A program made the position numbers and the translations under genes. A stretch of DNA of 44,813 nucleotides from Spirochaetales bacterium (GTDB lineage Bacteria > Spirochaetota > Spirochaetia > SZUA-6), in the NCBI GenBank assembly GCA_027021365.1, contig JALUUM010000025.1:1-44813 (forward strand), read 5' to 3'. Under the pieces are notes generated by a model that saw only the letters and a program-made list of their open reading frames with translations, was not told where the DNA came from and did not search any database. How positions within the stretch are numbered: the stretch's first letter is position 1; every line of letters starts with the position of its first letter. Positions 25,162 through 34,121 of the stretch are shown here, one piece after another.

Positions 25162-25905
25162 TTAAATTGTATACCATTTAAATAGTCTAGGAACTACTAT
25201 CTTGCCTGAGAAAGCCTCTTTAGCCTCCTCGATTATACTATCAGGATTCAAATAATCATTCTCACAGATATGACAGAGAAATAATTCTTCTGCATTGGCG
25301 TTTTTTGCTGATAATCCTGCTTCATAAGCGCTGCTGTGACCTTCCAAACTTAACCTCTTGTATTGAGAAAATGTAGCTTCATGGATCAACAACCGACAAT
25401 TCTTGGCCAGATCTGAAAGTTTCGGTGAATAGGCAGTATCTGAAGAATAGAACACTTCTTTCTCACCTTCTCTGAATCTTATCATACTTGTTGGAACCGT
25501 ATGAAATCCCGGTATTAGTTCAATATCAATATCGATATCGGAAAATGCTCCGGTATAATCTATATCAAATAGAAGATTACTATTATCCAGATCTAAAAGA
25601 TCCAGAATATTCCTTGCCTTGTCTTCTGTTTCCCGATTTGTGATTACCATCAAGTCCCTTTTTCTTCCCAGGCAGTTCAAAGTAGAGATAAGAGCAGGAT
25701 ATCCTGAGAAATGATCAGCATGATAATGCGTAAGTATTATGAGATCAAGATCAAGCGGATCTGTTTCTGATTTAAGCATAGATTTCACAGGATTATCAGA
25801 AGCATCTACAAGAATCAAGGAATTTTGTGTTTTCACCAGAAATGAAGTTGAACCATTGTCTCTATTTGGGACTGCACATGATGTGCCTAAAAATAATAAT
25901 TCCAA
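25162..25905 (-). CDS. Metallo-beta-lactamase-fold hydrolase
   Basis: A 247-residue protein of the metallo-beta-lactamase superfamily, RNase Z/PhnP-like branch: starts ELLFLGTSCAVPNRDNGST and carries HYHADHFSGYP, FHTVPTS, SSDTAYSP and EGHSSAYEAG, giving two metal sites. Members cut phosphodiesters, cyclic phosphates or lactones. It starts with TTG, without a strong ribosome-binding site, 18 bp after the importer ATPase and 61 bp before the LacI-type gene. Being inside the importer operon, it may process the imported compound; which bond it cuts is not visible. Confidence 0.85.
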   Translation of the reverse strand: MELLFLGTSCAVPNRDNGSTSFLVKTQNSLILVDASDNPVKSMLKSETDPLDLDLIILTHYHADHFSGYPALISTLNCLGRKRDLMVITNRETEDKARNILDLLDLDNSNLLFDIDYTGAFSDIDIDIELIPGFHTVPTSMIRFREGEKEVFYSSDTAYSPKLSDLAKNCRLLIHEATFSQYKRLSLEGHSSAYEAGLSAKNANAEELFLCHICENDYLNPDSIIEEAKEAFSGKIVVPRLFKWYTI

Positions 25906-25923
25906 TATGCATTTTCCCTTTTC

Positions 25924-26997
25924 TCATTCAATTAAAATTGGCATTTTATCCGGATCAAGATATATCTTCACCTCTGACCCTCTTGGCTTTTCATTGGCAA
26001 CGGAACTCTTAGCCCTGATTGACCAGTTTTTGATTTTCAACTGATAGTCAAATACTTCACCTATATAGGATTCCCTCTCTACTTTTGCAGAGAAAATATT
26101 AAAATACCCTTCTCTACTATCATTCTTTGAAGTTGGTAAGAATTGAACATTCTCAGGTCTGACTGCAATAACAGCTCTATCCCCTCTCTTAATTCCATTC
26201 CCAATACCGTGAATCGTTAAGCCGTCAGCAGTTTCCAGGATGGTATAATTACCATCAATCTCTTTTACTATTCCCTCGATGAAAGATGTATTACCCATAA
26301 AACTTGCTACAAATTTATTCGCAGGCTTTTCGTAAATCTCTTTCGGCTTTCCTTCCTGCATGACCTTACCCTTATTCAGTATGACTATCCTGTCTGATAT
26401 AACCATGGCCTCCGTTTGGTCATGTGTTACATAAATCGTAGTAACTCCGGATTCTCTATGGATTCTTGCAATCTCAAATCTCATTTTCTCCCTAAGGAGA
26501 GCGTCCAGGTTACTCAAGGGCTCATCTAGAAGCAGTATATCAGGTTCAAGAACAAGAGCTCTCGCCAATGCAACTCGTTGTTGCTGACCACCACTCAATT
26601 CCCGTGGGTATCTCTTTTCATATTCCTCCAATCGTACCGTTTTTAACCCCTGTTTTACCCTTTCTACAATTTCATCTCTCGGTGTCTTTCTCATCTGCAA
26701 TCCAAATGCAAGATTCTGAAACACAGTCATATGAGGCCATAATGCATAGTTCTGGAAAACTAATCCAATTCCGCGTTTTTCAGGTGGGATATCCGTAATT
26801 TTTCTATCATTTATATATATATCACCTCTATCTGGCGAGAGGAATCCTGAAATTATCCTTAGAGTAGTCGTTTTTCCACATCCAGAAGGGCCCAACAAAG
26901 TAACCAATTCCCCGTCTTTGACTTCCAGATTTAAATTATCGACTGCAATTACCCTGCCATATTTTTTAACAATACTTAAAAGCTTCAAATTTGACAT
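25924..26997 (-). CDS. ABC importer ATPase (CUT1/PotA-like)
   Basis: A 357-residue nucleotide-binding subunit. Walker A GPSGCGKTT (36-44), Q loop (VFQNYALWPH), signature LSGGQQQRVALARAL, Walker B ILLLDEPLSN and the switch His in VTHDQTEAM are all intact. The C-terminal 120 residues are a TOBE regulatory domain. This group drives polyamine, iron, sugar, phosphonate or glycerol-3-phosphate importers. GGAGG precedes the ATG. It pairs with the two permeases and the binding protein upstream. Confidence 0.95.
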   Translation of the reverse strand: MSNLKLLSIVKKYGRVIAVDNLNLEVKDGELVTLLGPSGCGKTTTLRIISGFLSPDRGDIYINDRKITDIPPEKRGIGLVFQNYALWPHMTVFQNLAFGLQMRKTPRDEIVERVKQGLKTVRLEEYEKRYPRELSGGQQQRVALARALVLEPDILLLDEPLSNLDALLREKMRFEIARIHRESGVTTIYVTHDQTEAMVISDRIVILNKGKVMQEGKPKEIYEKPANKFVASFMGNTSFIEGIVKEIDGNYTILETADGLTIHGIGNGIKRGDRAVIAVRPENVQFLPTSKNDSREGYFNIFSAKVERESYIGEVFDYQLKIKNWSIRAKSSVANEKPRGSEVKIYLDPDKMPILIE

Positions 26998-27036
26998 TGA
27001 TACTCAACCTCCGACTATGTTTCTCCACAATTTTTA

Positions 27037-27879
27037 TCATCCCATTCCACCTACGTATTCAGCCTTCAGAACTCTCTGAATAAGTGTCATAAACAGTATA
27101 CTCGGAATTAATAAAATAATTGCAATGACCGAAGCAAACTGCATATTGTAACCACTGGATGAATACAGTGTCATAGGTAGGGTTATGACAAATGGTAAGC
27201 CTATAAAAAAGGTGCCGGTAAACTCGTCCAGAGAAGTTATAAATACAAAAACAGAACTTGCAAGTAACCCCGGGGCAGCAAGGGGCAGTGAAATCCTAAA
27301 GAAAGTCTTAAGACTATTTGCACCAACACTTCTTGCTGCTTCCTCCAGTTGTACCGGAATTGATTTGAAAGTTGCACTGGTAATCCACACTCCAAAAACC
27401 AGTCCCACGAGTATATGAACAATAATCACCCCCGGAACTGTTCCTGCCAATCCTATCTTTGTAAAGGTATCAAGCAGGTTGACAAAAATGGGTTGTTGAG
27501 GAAAAGCATTCGGCATTAAGAATAGAAATAAAATGAAGGTTCCAAAAGGTATCTTGTATTTTGCAAGAGCATAGCCTGCCGGGATGGCGATAGCCATGGC
27601 AATAACTACAGTAATTACAGCTATCATCAGGCTTAAGAAAAATGCCGGAACAATGCTAACAGCTCCTATTGCCAGGCTTTTTTGAATACCTAGTGCCTGT
27701 TTCCAATAATCAAGACCAATACTCTGTGGTACCGGATTCGGCCAGAACCATTTATCCGCTATTGACCATAATACCAGGCTTGTCATAGGACCAAAAATCA
27801 ATAACAATGAAAACAACAAAAGCAAGATTTCCAAAGTTAGAATTAATATCCTTTTTCTATTAATCAGTATACTTCTCAA
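27037..27879 (-). CDS. ABC importer permease, PotC/MalG-like
   Basis: A 280-residue inner membrane permease with about six helices. The cytoplasmic EAA loop that docks on the ATPase is seen as LEEAARSVGANSLKTFFRISLPLAAPG. The start is TTG immediately after the upstream permease stop (1 bp gap), with GAGGT 8 bp upstream, so it is translated by coupling. Confidence 0.93.
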   Translation of the reverse strand: MRSILINRKRILILTLEILLLLFSLLLIFGPMTSLVLWSIADKWFWPNPVPQSIGLDYWKQALGIQKSLAIGAVSIVPAFFLSLMIAVITVVIAMAIAIPAGYALAKYKIPFGTFILFLFLMPNAFPQQPIFVNLLDTFTKIGLAGTVPGVIIVHILVGLVFGVWITSATFKSIPVQLEEAARSVGANSLKTFFRISLPLAAPGLLASSVFVFITSLDEFTGTFFIGLPFVITLPMTLYSSSGYNMQFASVIAIILLIPSILFMTLIQRVLKAEYVGGMG

Positions 27880-27880
27880 T

Positions 27881-28732
27881 TTATTTGACCTCTTTTACCT
27901 TAGTCTTCAAATAATAAATAGCAGTAACAAATACTAATATGTAGGAAAAAACACCCAGAGCATTTGCTACACCAAAATCTCTGAAATAGTTGACTCGATG
28001 AGCTATATCGACTGTGATAGTTGTAGGGATTTTACCACCGATCAACATATATGGCAGAGTGAAAGTTCCTACTATCTGTGAGTAGATCAGCACAAGAGCT
28101 ACCATAATACTTGGTTTGTTCATTGGAATGAGAATTCGTGTTATCAATTTGAACCATTTAGCTCCGGCACTTCTTCCCGCTTCTATATAGCTGTTATCTA
28201 TCATTTGAAAACCGCCATATATAATTAGAATGGTAAATGGTGCCAGTTTCCAAATAAAGCCAAATGACAAACCTATGAAATTAAACAACTGCAGAGGATT
28301 GTTCAAATCGATCAATCTTAATTGAGCAAGCGCCACATTAAGCAACCCATGCGGTGCAAGAAAACTATTCATCATTTGTGCAACAACGACAAATGGAATA
28401 AAAATCGGTAACCGGTAAAGGTTAAGCAGAAAACGAGAAATTGGGCTTTCATGAAGTCTGAAATATACGGCAAGCAGGATAGCTACTATACCCGAAGCAA
28501 TAGTATTGAAAACCGTTATGGAAAATGTGAAGAGTATATCCTTTAAATAAAGATCCCATGCTTTGAAGTAATTATCCAAAGAGAGAGCCCCTTCCTTATT
28601 AATAAAACTCTTTAAAACAGAAGAAACAAAGGGGTAGGCATATACAAGAAGCATGAAACTTACAGCTGGAAATAAAAGTAAAATATACGGAGGGAATATA
28701 AATCCCCTCCGTTTTTGAACATTATCAGACAT
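27881..28732 (-). CDS. ABC importer permease, PotB/MalF-like
   Basis: A 283-residue permease with about six helices and the EAA motif YIEAGRSAGAKWFKLITRILIPMNKP. It forms the channel with the permease downstream. An in-frame ATG at 28747 would overlap the binding-protein gene by 13 bp; I prefer the ATG at 28732 (MSDNVQKRR), two bases after that stop, though neither has a strong ribosome-binding site. Confidence 0.92.
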   Translation of the reverse strand: MSDNVQKRRGFIFPPYILLLFPAVSFMLLVYAYPFVSSVLKSFINKEGALSLDNYFKAWDLYLKDILFTFSITVFNTIASGIVAILLAVYFRLHESPISRFLLNLYRLPIFIPFVVVAQMMNSFLAPHGLLNVALAQLRLIDLNNPLQLFNFIGLSFGFIWKLAPFTILIIYGGFQMIDNSYIEAGRSAGAKWFKLITRILIPMNKPSIMVALVLIYSQIVGTFTLPYMLIGGKIPTTITVDIAHRVNYFRDFGVANALGVFSYILVFVTAIYYLKTKVKEVK

Positions 28733-28734
28733 TA

Positions 28735-29892
28735 CTATTTTACCCATTTTTCGTAAGATTCAAGAATAGCGCTGAAATAATCGGCCAGAGGAAATGCCAG
28801 GCCTTTTTTTGCAAGATCTTTCGGAGTTACGTCGCGATATATCTTATTATAAACTTCTTTGGGTATATAATCCTTCAGATATGAGCCATCGATTCCTGGA
28901 TACCAGTTAAACCTTTCAACTATATCTTTTGCCTGTATCTCTGGACTGGTAGCAAATTCTACGAATTTTTTGGCAGCATCGGCATGAGCAGCTTTCTTTG
29001 GAATAACAAAGTACATTGGCTGTCCCGGCATTCCGGGTTCCGGCAGAATAAGTTTTGTATTGGGATCCATTTTTCCTTCATTCATGAAAGTAAAGAACAT
29101 ATCTACCCAGACAGGACCCATCCAGATTTCACCTCTATTCAAAGCATCAAGTGTACCTACATTACCTGCGGTGAAAGTCACATATTTGTTGAACTCTTTC
29201 AGATCCTTGAAAACTCCCTCCCATGAATTCACTTCAGATTGCTCAAATGGTCCGGTGACAGCATATTTCTGGTACTTTCCTGTCTTTGCATATACCCATC
29301 CAACAGTAAAGGAAACTCCGGACATTCCTCCCTTTATTCCATTGTAACCAAACTTACCCGGATTCTTTTTTACCCACTCTTCCAGCTCTTTATAACTCTT
29401 GGGCGGATTCTTTACATACTTCGGATTGTAAGCAAGGGCAGTTTGACTATGAAACATGGGCATTGCATAACCTTCAATATCTACACCCAATGCTTTCTTG
29501 GCAAATGGTGATGTCACATACTTCCATGTATCTAAATCCTTTGCAAACTTTAAGAGAAGATCCTTTTCCATAGCCCATTTCATAAATATCTGATGAACCA
29601 TTGCTACATCTACATCCCATTCTTCCTTATTCGACTTGCTTTCAGCAAGAATCTTTTCATAGATTCTCTGAGAGCCTGCATTTCCTGGTCCCGTATGTAT
29701 TGTTACCAAAGAAATATTCGGATATTTTTTTTCAAACTCGGGACCGAAAACATTCTGACCCAAAGCCAGCATATTAACATCACCGGCTGTCATATAGATC
29801 AGTTTTACCTTCTTTGCCTCACCTTGACCGCCTGCAAACACCCCCGCTGAAATTAACACCAATGCAAGTAAAATGAAGATTGCTCGTTTCAT
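28735..29892 (-). CDS. ABC importer substrate-binding protein
   Basis: A 385-residue periplasmic binding protein of the family 1 / PotD-like fold. The signal peptide is MKRAIFILLALVLISAGVFA, cut before GGQGE; there is no lipobox Cys. The mature part shows FGPEFEKKYPNISLVTIHTG, DVAMVHQIFMKW, TALAYNPKYVKNPPKSYKELEEW and late hinge segments with RGEIWMGPVWVDM. Aromatic residues suggest a sugar-like or cationic ligand, which I cannot name. TAGGAGG lies just before the ATG. It is first in the operon and under the LacI-type operator. Confidence 0.93.
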   Translation of the reverse strand: MKRAIFILLALVLISAGVFAGGQGEAKKVKLIYMTAGDVNMLALGQNVFGPEFEKKYPNISLVTIHTGPGNAGSQRIYEKILAESKSNKEEWDVDVAMVHQIFMKWAMEKDLLLKFAKDLDTWKYVTSPFAKKALGVDIEGYAMPMFHSQTALAYNPKYVKNPPKSYKELEEWVKKNPGKFGYNGIKGGMSGVSFTVGWVYAKTGKYQKYAVTGPFEQSEVNSWEGVFKDLKEFNKYVTFTAGNVGTLDALNRGEIWMGPVWVDMFFTFMNEGKMDPNTKLILPEPGMPGQPMYFVIPKKAAHADAAKKFVEFATSPEIQAKDIVERFNWYPGIDGSYLKDYIPKEVYNKIYRDVTPKDLAKKGLAFPLADYFSAILESYEKWVK

Positions 29893-29918
29893 AGAAACCT
29901 CCTAAATATGATTAAATT

Positions 29919-29992
29919 AATGTTACAAATATGTAATCGCTCACATAAATGTAACATTAAATCAACTATAAACTAATATCTCAAATTGTCAA
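29919..29992 (-). promoter_or_regulatory. ABC importer operon promoter with nested LacI-family operator
   Basis: Minus strand: TTGACA (29987-29992), 16 bp, TATAGT (29965-29970), predicting a start near 29958. From there a 40-bp near-palindrome runs to 29919: outer arms AATGTTACA (29919-29927) and TGTAACATT (29950-29958) match perfectly, and at the exact centre (29938.5) lies TGTAATCGCTCACA (29932-29945), the classic LacI-family operator with a central CG. Bound repressor would sit on the start and first transcribed bases. Confidence 0.88.
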
Positions 29993-30037
29993 GTCCAATA
30001 TCAATGATTTGGAAAAAATTTTAAATTATTACTTTTC

Positions 30038-30057
30038 AGATTAGAACAGATTAGAAT
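30038..30057. repeat. 10-bp tandem repeat downstream of AI-2E gene
   Basis: AGATTAGAAC followed directly by AGATTAGAAT, in the AT-rich spacer between the AI-2E-family gene stop and the importer promoter. No function is evident. Confidence 0.7.
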
Positions 30058-30072
30058 TACAGCCAGCCCAAA

Positions 30073-31140
30073 CTAGAATTCAATCTTCCTGTACCTGAAT
30101 AGAAATCTCTTCTTCGGTTTTCTTCTCTCCAGTAATTTTGCAAGAGGAGAGGTCATTGGTATATTCTCCATAATAATCTTTATCGATGTAGTCATGGGTA
30201 CGGCAAGCAGCACGCCTGCTGCTCCCCACATCCAGCCCCAGAAAAATAGTGAGAAAAAGATAACGAGAAATGTCAGGTTCATCGTATCACCCATCAGTTT
30301 TGGTTCAATAAGACTTCCGATAAAAATGTGCATAAAGGCCAGTACAGAGACTATCCACAGGGGCGTGATAACTATACCATACTGGGCTACTCCAATGAGG
30401 GAAGGAATAAGAATCGCTACAATGGGACCTACCGTGGGTATATAGGTAAGAACGAAGGTCATGAAGCCGAGGGCAACACCGAATTCGACCTTGAAGACCC
30501 AGAGAATCACAGTCGTTCCCACTCCTGTCATCAGACATATGAGTGTTTTCATGGCAATGTACTTTCGCACCTCAATATCTATATGCCTTAGTATGATCGG
30601 TATTCTTCTTTTTTCCCTGCCAGGGAAGGCCCTTAATAGCTTCTTCGGGAAATTGTACTTGCCGTAAAGTATCAATATTGCAAAAAAGAAAATCATTACG
30701 AACTGTAATACGGAGGATACGAGGAAACGAGCCCCGTTGAAAGCCATCGAAGCTATTGGTATATTCTTCAGGTTTTCAAGGACATCAACCCTTATATTCC
30801 CATTCGTACTTACTTCCAGTTGCGATACAAGGTCTTCGAGAGTTTGTACCAGCTTCTCCTGGTAACTAGGAAACTTGTGGGCAAATTCCATGGTGCTGAA
30901 GTAGATTATGAATCCAAGACCGAAAAAAATACCAATAAAAACCACCGCGGTTATGGCAACACCGAGCCACAGGGGAATCCCTATCTTTTTAAGAAGCGCT
31001 ACGAGGGGATCCATGATGTAAGCAAGGAGTATGGAGAGAAGTAAGGCTATCATCACCTCCTGTGTCAGCTTGAGGACAAGTCCGATAACGAAGACAACTA
31101 AAATAAAGAGAAGGATATTGGTCGTTTTCAATTTATCCAT
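30073..31140 (-). CDS. AI-2E family (PerM/YdiK-like) membrane transporter
   Basis: A 355-residue polytopic inner membrane protein of the AI-2E transporter family. It has about eight helices: a first cluster up to residue 80, a soluble stretch (SYQEKLVQTLEDLV and following), and a second cluster containing the conserved FVLTYIPTVGPIVAILIPSL and later IGSLIEPKLMG. Family members have been linked to autoinducer-2 export, sodium/proton exchange and stress; none can be assigned here. The C-terminus is very basic. The ATG overlaps the aldehyde dehydrogenase stop by 8 bp, so it is the last gene of that operon. Confidence 0.9.
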   Translation of the reverse strand: MDKLKTTNILLFILVVFVIGLVLKLTQEVMIALLLSILLAYIMDPLVALLKKIGIPLWLGVAITAVVFIGIFFGLGFIIYFSTMEFAHKFPSYQEKLVQTLEDLVSQLEVSTNGNIRVDVLENLKNIPIASMAFNGARFLVSSVLQFVMIFFFAILILYGKYNFPKKLLRAFPGREKRRIPIILRHIDIEVRKYIAMKTLICLMTGVGTTVILWVFKVEFGVALGFMTFVLTYIPTVGPIVAILIPSLIGVAQYGIVITPLWIVSVLAFMHIFIGSLIEPKLMGDTMNLTFLVIFFSLFFWGWMWGAAGVLLAVPMTTSIKIIMENIPMTSPLAKLLERRKPKKRFLFRYRKIEF

Positions 31141-32674
31141 TTCGATGTACCCTGCCTAACATTCTGGACAATAATTTTATCGTTCCATTTATCGAAGAAA
31201 ACCATTGTAACTTCGACTTTGCACTTCCAATCCCCCCCAGAAAAATCAATGCACTCTTCAACTGATAGTACAGCTTCTTGCCGTAAGGGAACCACCATGA
31301 TTCCATCTTGAGACCCGGGAATCTGTCGGACACCACAACTTTCACCCTTGTCATCTCGTGCAACCCCCACTTGCCGTGAGTTCTTCCGAAGCCAGACTTC
31401 TTGTAACCACCCCATGGAAGCTCAGGCATTCCATGACTCATCAAATGATCATTTATGGAAACCACGCCCGACTCCAGATTCGAAGCGATTCTTGCCGCCC
31501 TTCCCTTGTCTGCCGTCCATACGGAGGTTGTTAGACCAAGGTTGGAATCATTGGCCATTTTCACAGCCTCCTCATCATCCCTAACCTTCTCCAAAGCAAG
31601 TACCGGCCCGAAGGTCTCCTCAGTCACAACCTTCATCTCTCTGTTTACATTTTCAAGAACTGTCGGTGGATAAAACAGCGCTTCACCGTGAAGAGCCTTT
31701 CCGTCTCTGCCACAAAGAAGATTCGCACCCTTTGAAAGAGCATCTTCCACGTGGAGTTTTATCTTCTCGAACTGCTTGACGGAAGAAATTGAACCCAACT
31801 CTATATCAAAACTATTCCACATTCCCTGCCTTAAACTCTTTACACGCTCCTTCAAGAGATTCCTGAACTCGTCGTACACTTCCCCTACAACATAGATTCT
31901 TTCCACCCCTCCACATGATTGTCCGCTGTTGGAGAGCCCGGCCCACAGAGCGCAATTCACTGCACGTTCCAGGTTTGCATCCTTTAAGACTATCATGGCA
32001 TCATTTCCGCCCAATTCGAGAGAAACAGGTATCAGTTTACTCCCCGCATAGCTTGCAATGAAACTTCCAGTTTCTGTTGAACCGGTGAAGAAAATCTTGT
32101 CTATACCACCATCCACAAGTGCCCTCCCCGCAATACTACCGGGAACTTCCAGTAAACTGAATATTCCTTCGGGGAAGCCCGCTTCTCGTATTATTTTCTC
32201 TATGAACCTTCCAATGGTAAGGCTTTTTGTAGCAACCTTCAGGATGATTGCATTACCGGCGACAAGACCCATTATAACTTCATGAAAGGGTATCCAGAAA
32301 GGATAATTCCATGGGCTTATTATCCCTACTACGCCATAGGGCTCATGAAGAACAACAGATTTCTTGTTAAAGAAAACAATGCTGCTCAAAGGCACTTTCT
32401 CCGGTTTCAACAGTTTTCCCGCATTCCTGGCATAGTAATCAGATGCTATCATTGCAGGAAGGACCTCAACCGCCATTGCCTCTACCAAGGGCTTACCCGT
32501 AACGGAGGCTATCAGGCTGGCCAGTTCATCTACCCTCTCAATTATGATCCGCTTTAATTGAAAGAGGAATGTGGATCGTTCCTTGAAAGAGAGGTTTCTC
32601 CAGTCTTTCTGGGCTGTCCTTGCATTGGATATCAATACCCCTATATGCTCGTAAATTTCCTTTTCTTTTTTCAT
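31133..32674 (-). CDS. NAD(P)-dependent aldehyde dehydrogenase with basic C-terminal tail
   Basis: A 513-residue aldehyde dehydrogenase that oxidises an aldehyde to the acid. The active-site Cys is in NSGQSCGGVERIYV, the general base Glu in SLELGGNDAM, and the cofactor loop in FFTGSTETGSF; PWNYPFWIP is the conserved Asn region. Beyond the catalytic domain (to about 450) runs a tail with ESWWFPYGKKLYYQLKSALIFLGG and a basic end, suggesting membrane association, which I infer. The in-frame start at 32791 lies inside the transporter gene upstream; I use the ATG at 32674 (MKKEKEIYEHIG), 47 bp after that gene, although its ribosome-binding site is weak. Confidence 0.92.
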   Translation of the reverse strand: MKKEKEIYEHIGVLISNARTAQKDWRNLSFKERSTFLFQLKRIIIERVDELASLIASVTGKPLVEAMAVEVLPAMIASDYYARNAGKLLKPEKVPLSSIVFFNKKSVVLHEPYGVVGIISPWNYPFWIPFHEVIMGLVAGNAIILKVATKSLTIGRFIEKIIREAGFPEGIFSLLEVPGSIAGRALVDGGIDKIFFTGSTETGSFIASYAGSKLIPVSLELGGNDAMIVLKDANLERAVNCALWAGLSNSGQSCGGVERIYVVGEVYDEFRNLLKERVKSLRQGMWNSFDIELGSISSVKQFEKIKLHVEDALSKGANLLCGRDGKALHGEALFYPPTVLENVNREMKVVTEETFGPVLALEKVRDDEEAVKMANDSNLGLTTSVWTADKGRAARIASNLESGVVSINDHLMSHGMPELPWGGYKKSGFGRTHGKWGLHEMTRVKVVVSDRFPGLKMESWWFPYGKKLYYQLKSALIFLGGIGSAKSKLQWFSSINGTIKLLSRMLGRVHRNG

Positions 32675-32721
32675 GATAGGGATAAATATATTAAAAATAG
32701 AACAAATGTCCACATAAGGAA

Positions 32722-33573
32722 TTATACTTTCATTTCCTTTCTTCTGAAGAGGATAAACATTCCCAGAAGAATCAATGCAACTCCAATCCATTGTCCAACA
32801 TGGAGTTCTTCCTGAAAGCCTGCGACACCGCCTATAAGCGGAACAATAATATAATTTATAGAAAAAGCGGGGATTATCTTTATCGCCTGATCATACCTGT
32901 AGGAAAACTGAAGGATAACCACCGAAACTATAGATATGACAATCCAGAGAATTGCATAGGGATTTGTGAATACTGAAATCAACGAAGAATACTGAACTCC
33001 CTCCCCATAATTTATAAAGGAACTTGCCATTCCCACCTGTGAAGTTGAAACCTTCTGAAAGATAGGTATGAATCCACCTACTGCTCCGGCCATTCCACCA
33101 ATAACTATGCCAAGCATGTTGTGTTTTTTGTTAACTATTCCATAAAGGAGAAGTCCAAGGTATCCAAGAACAACTGCAGCCAGCAATATGTAGATCAGAA
33201 GTAGTTTTATCTCTCTTGGCCTGTATTCTCTTGAAAATGCACCTATCAACCCGGCCGCTAAAAGTATAACAGCAACACCCGTCAACTCTCTTTTCCCAAA
33301 GGATTCTTTCATAACAAATCTGGAAAAGAGAGCGAGAGTTGCAAGTCCGGAACCTGACATTGCACCGACAAGGGAGACATTACCAAGTGATACCGCAAAG
33401 AGAAGAACGAAGGCTGCAAGAGATGTACCTACCGTAGCCAGGATCCAGATTAAAACACCCCTTGCTCTTGTCGTTTTAAACAGAGAAAGGCCGATCTTCT
33501 GGGAAGCCTGTGACACATTGAGAAGAGAATAACCTGCAAATGCTACTATTATCGACAGAAGGGTATCTTTCAT
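32722..33573 (-). CDS. EamA/DMT-like membrane transporter
   Basis: A 283-residue integral membrane protein with about ten helices in two halves of five, the pattern of the drug/metabolite transporter superfamily. Parts such as VGAMSGSGLATLALFSRFVMKE and LGMFILFRRKE fit EamA-type repeats, but the match is loose. Substrate unknown. The ATG at 33573 follows a TTG (33582) that overlaps the ferritin-like stop; either could be used, so coupling is likely. The downstream aldehyde dehydrogenase follows after 47 bp. Confidence 0.78.
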   Translation of the reverse strand: MKDTLLSIIVAFAGYSLLNVSQASQKIGLSLFKTTRARGVLIWILATVGTSLAAFVLLFAVSLGNVSLVGAMSGSGLATLALFSRFVMKESFGKRELTGVAVILLAAGLIGAFSREYRPREIKLLLIYILLAAVVLGYLGLLLYGIVNKKHNMLGIVIGGMAGAVGGFIPIFQKVSTSQVGMASSFINYGEGVQYSSLISVFTNPYAILWIVISIVSVVILQFSYRYDQAIKIIPAFSINYIIVPLIGGVAGFQEELHVGQWIGVALILLGMFILFRRKEMKV

Positions 33574-33578
33574 AAGTT

Positions 33579-34076
33579 TCAAAAGGGCTGAAAATCATTT
33601 GCTGAAAAATAATCTTCCTTCAGATAATCGAGTTCTCTCTGTAGCGCATTGTAATGCTCCATTTCCCATTTCGATAGATAGTCAAAGAAAATCTTCAGCT
33701 CTTCATCCTCTGTTTCCCAGAAAAGCTTTTTATAGAACCTGTATGCATCGAGTTCAAGCTTAAGCCCTATGGCAAGGGCAGAGTATTCAAAGTGTTTGTC
33801 CTTGATTCGCTCTTTGAACTCAGGTGAAAAAATCGGGCTGACGGGATCATCCAGGTTCACCAGTTTTTCTATTTCCGGAATCTCTATTTCCGTGCCAGAT
33901 TCGAGTGAATTATAAATTGTTTTCAAAGCTTCATAGTGCTTGTTTTCTTCGCCGGACAGGTAGTTGAAGACCTTCTTTGCCTTACTGTCATCGGTCCTTT
34001 CGGAAGCCACCTTGTAGAGTTCCCTTCCCTCAATTTCTCCGGCCATAGCCTTTGCAATAGCTTTTTTTAGTTCCAT
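33579..34076 (-). CDS. Ferritin-like/rubrerythrin-family diiron protein
   Basis: A 165-residue four-helix-bundle protein with paired diiron ligands: EIEGRELY and EENKHYEAL in the first half, ELDAYRFY and KWEMEHYNAL in the second, the Glu and E-x2-H patterns of rubrerythrin-like proteins. No rubredoxin domain is present. Such proteins reduce peroxide or handle iron. The ATG at 34076 has GGAGG nine bases upstream; the in-frame start at 34112 does not. It is 45 bp after the aminomutase-family gene. Confidence 0.9.
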   Translation of the reverse strand: MELKKAIAKAMAGEIEGRELYKVASERTDDSKAKKVFNYLSGEENKHYEALKTIYNSLESGTEIEIPEIEKLVNLDDPVSPIFSPEFKERIKDKHFEYSALAIGLKLELDAYRFYKKLFWETEDEELKIFFDYLSKWEMEHYNALQRELDYLKEDYFSANDFQPF

Positions 34077-34121
34077 TTTTTCTTTGCCTCCTTCCCGGAA
34101 TAGAGGATACATCAGGAAGAT

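Noticed and set aside
28984..29850. Plus-strand frames opposite the substrate-binding protein
   Set aside because: Antisense shadows. The minus-strand protein has a signal peptide and full family motifs.
32675..32791. 39-residue N-terminal extension of the aldehyde dehydrogenase
   Set aside because: Most of these codons lie in the 3' end of the transporter gene, and the sequence is not like any aldehyde dehydrogenase N-terminus.
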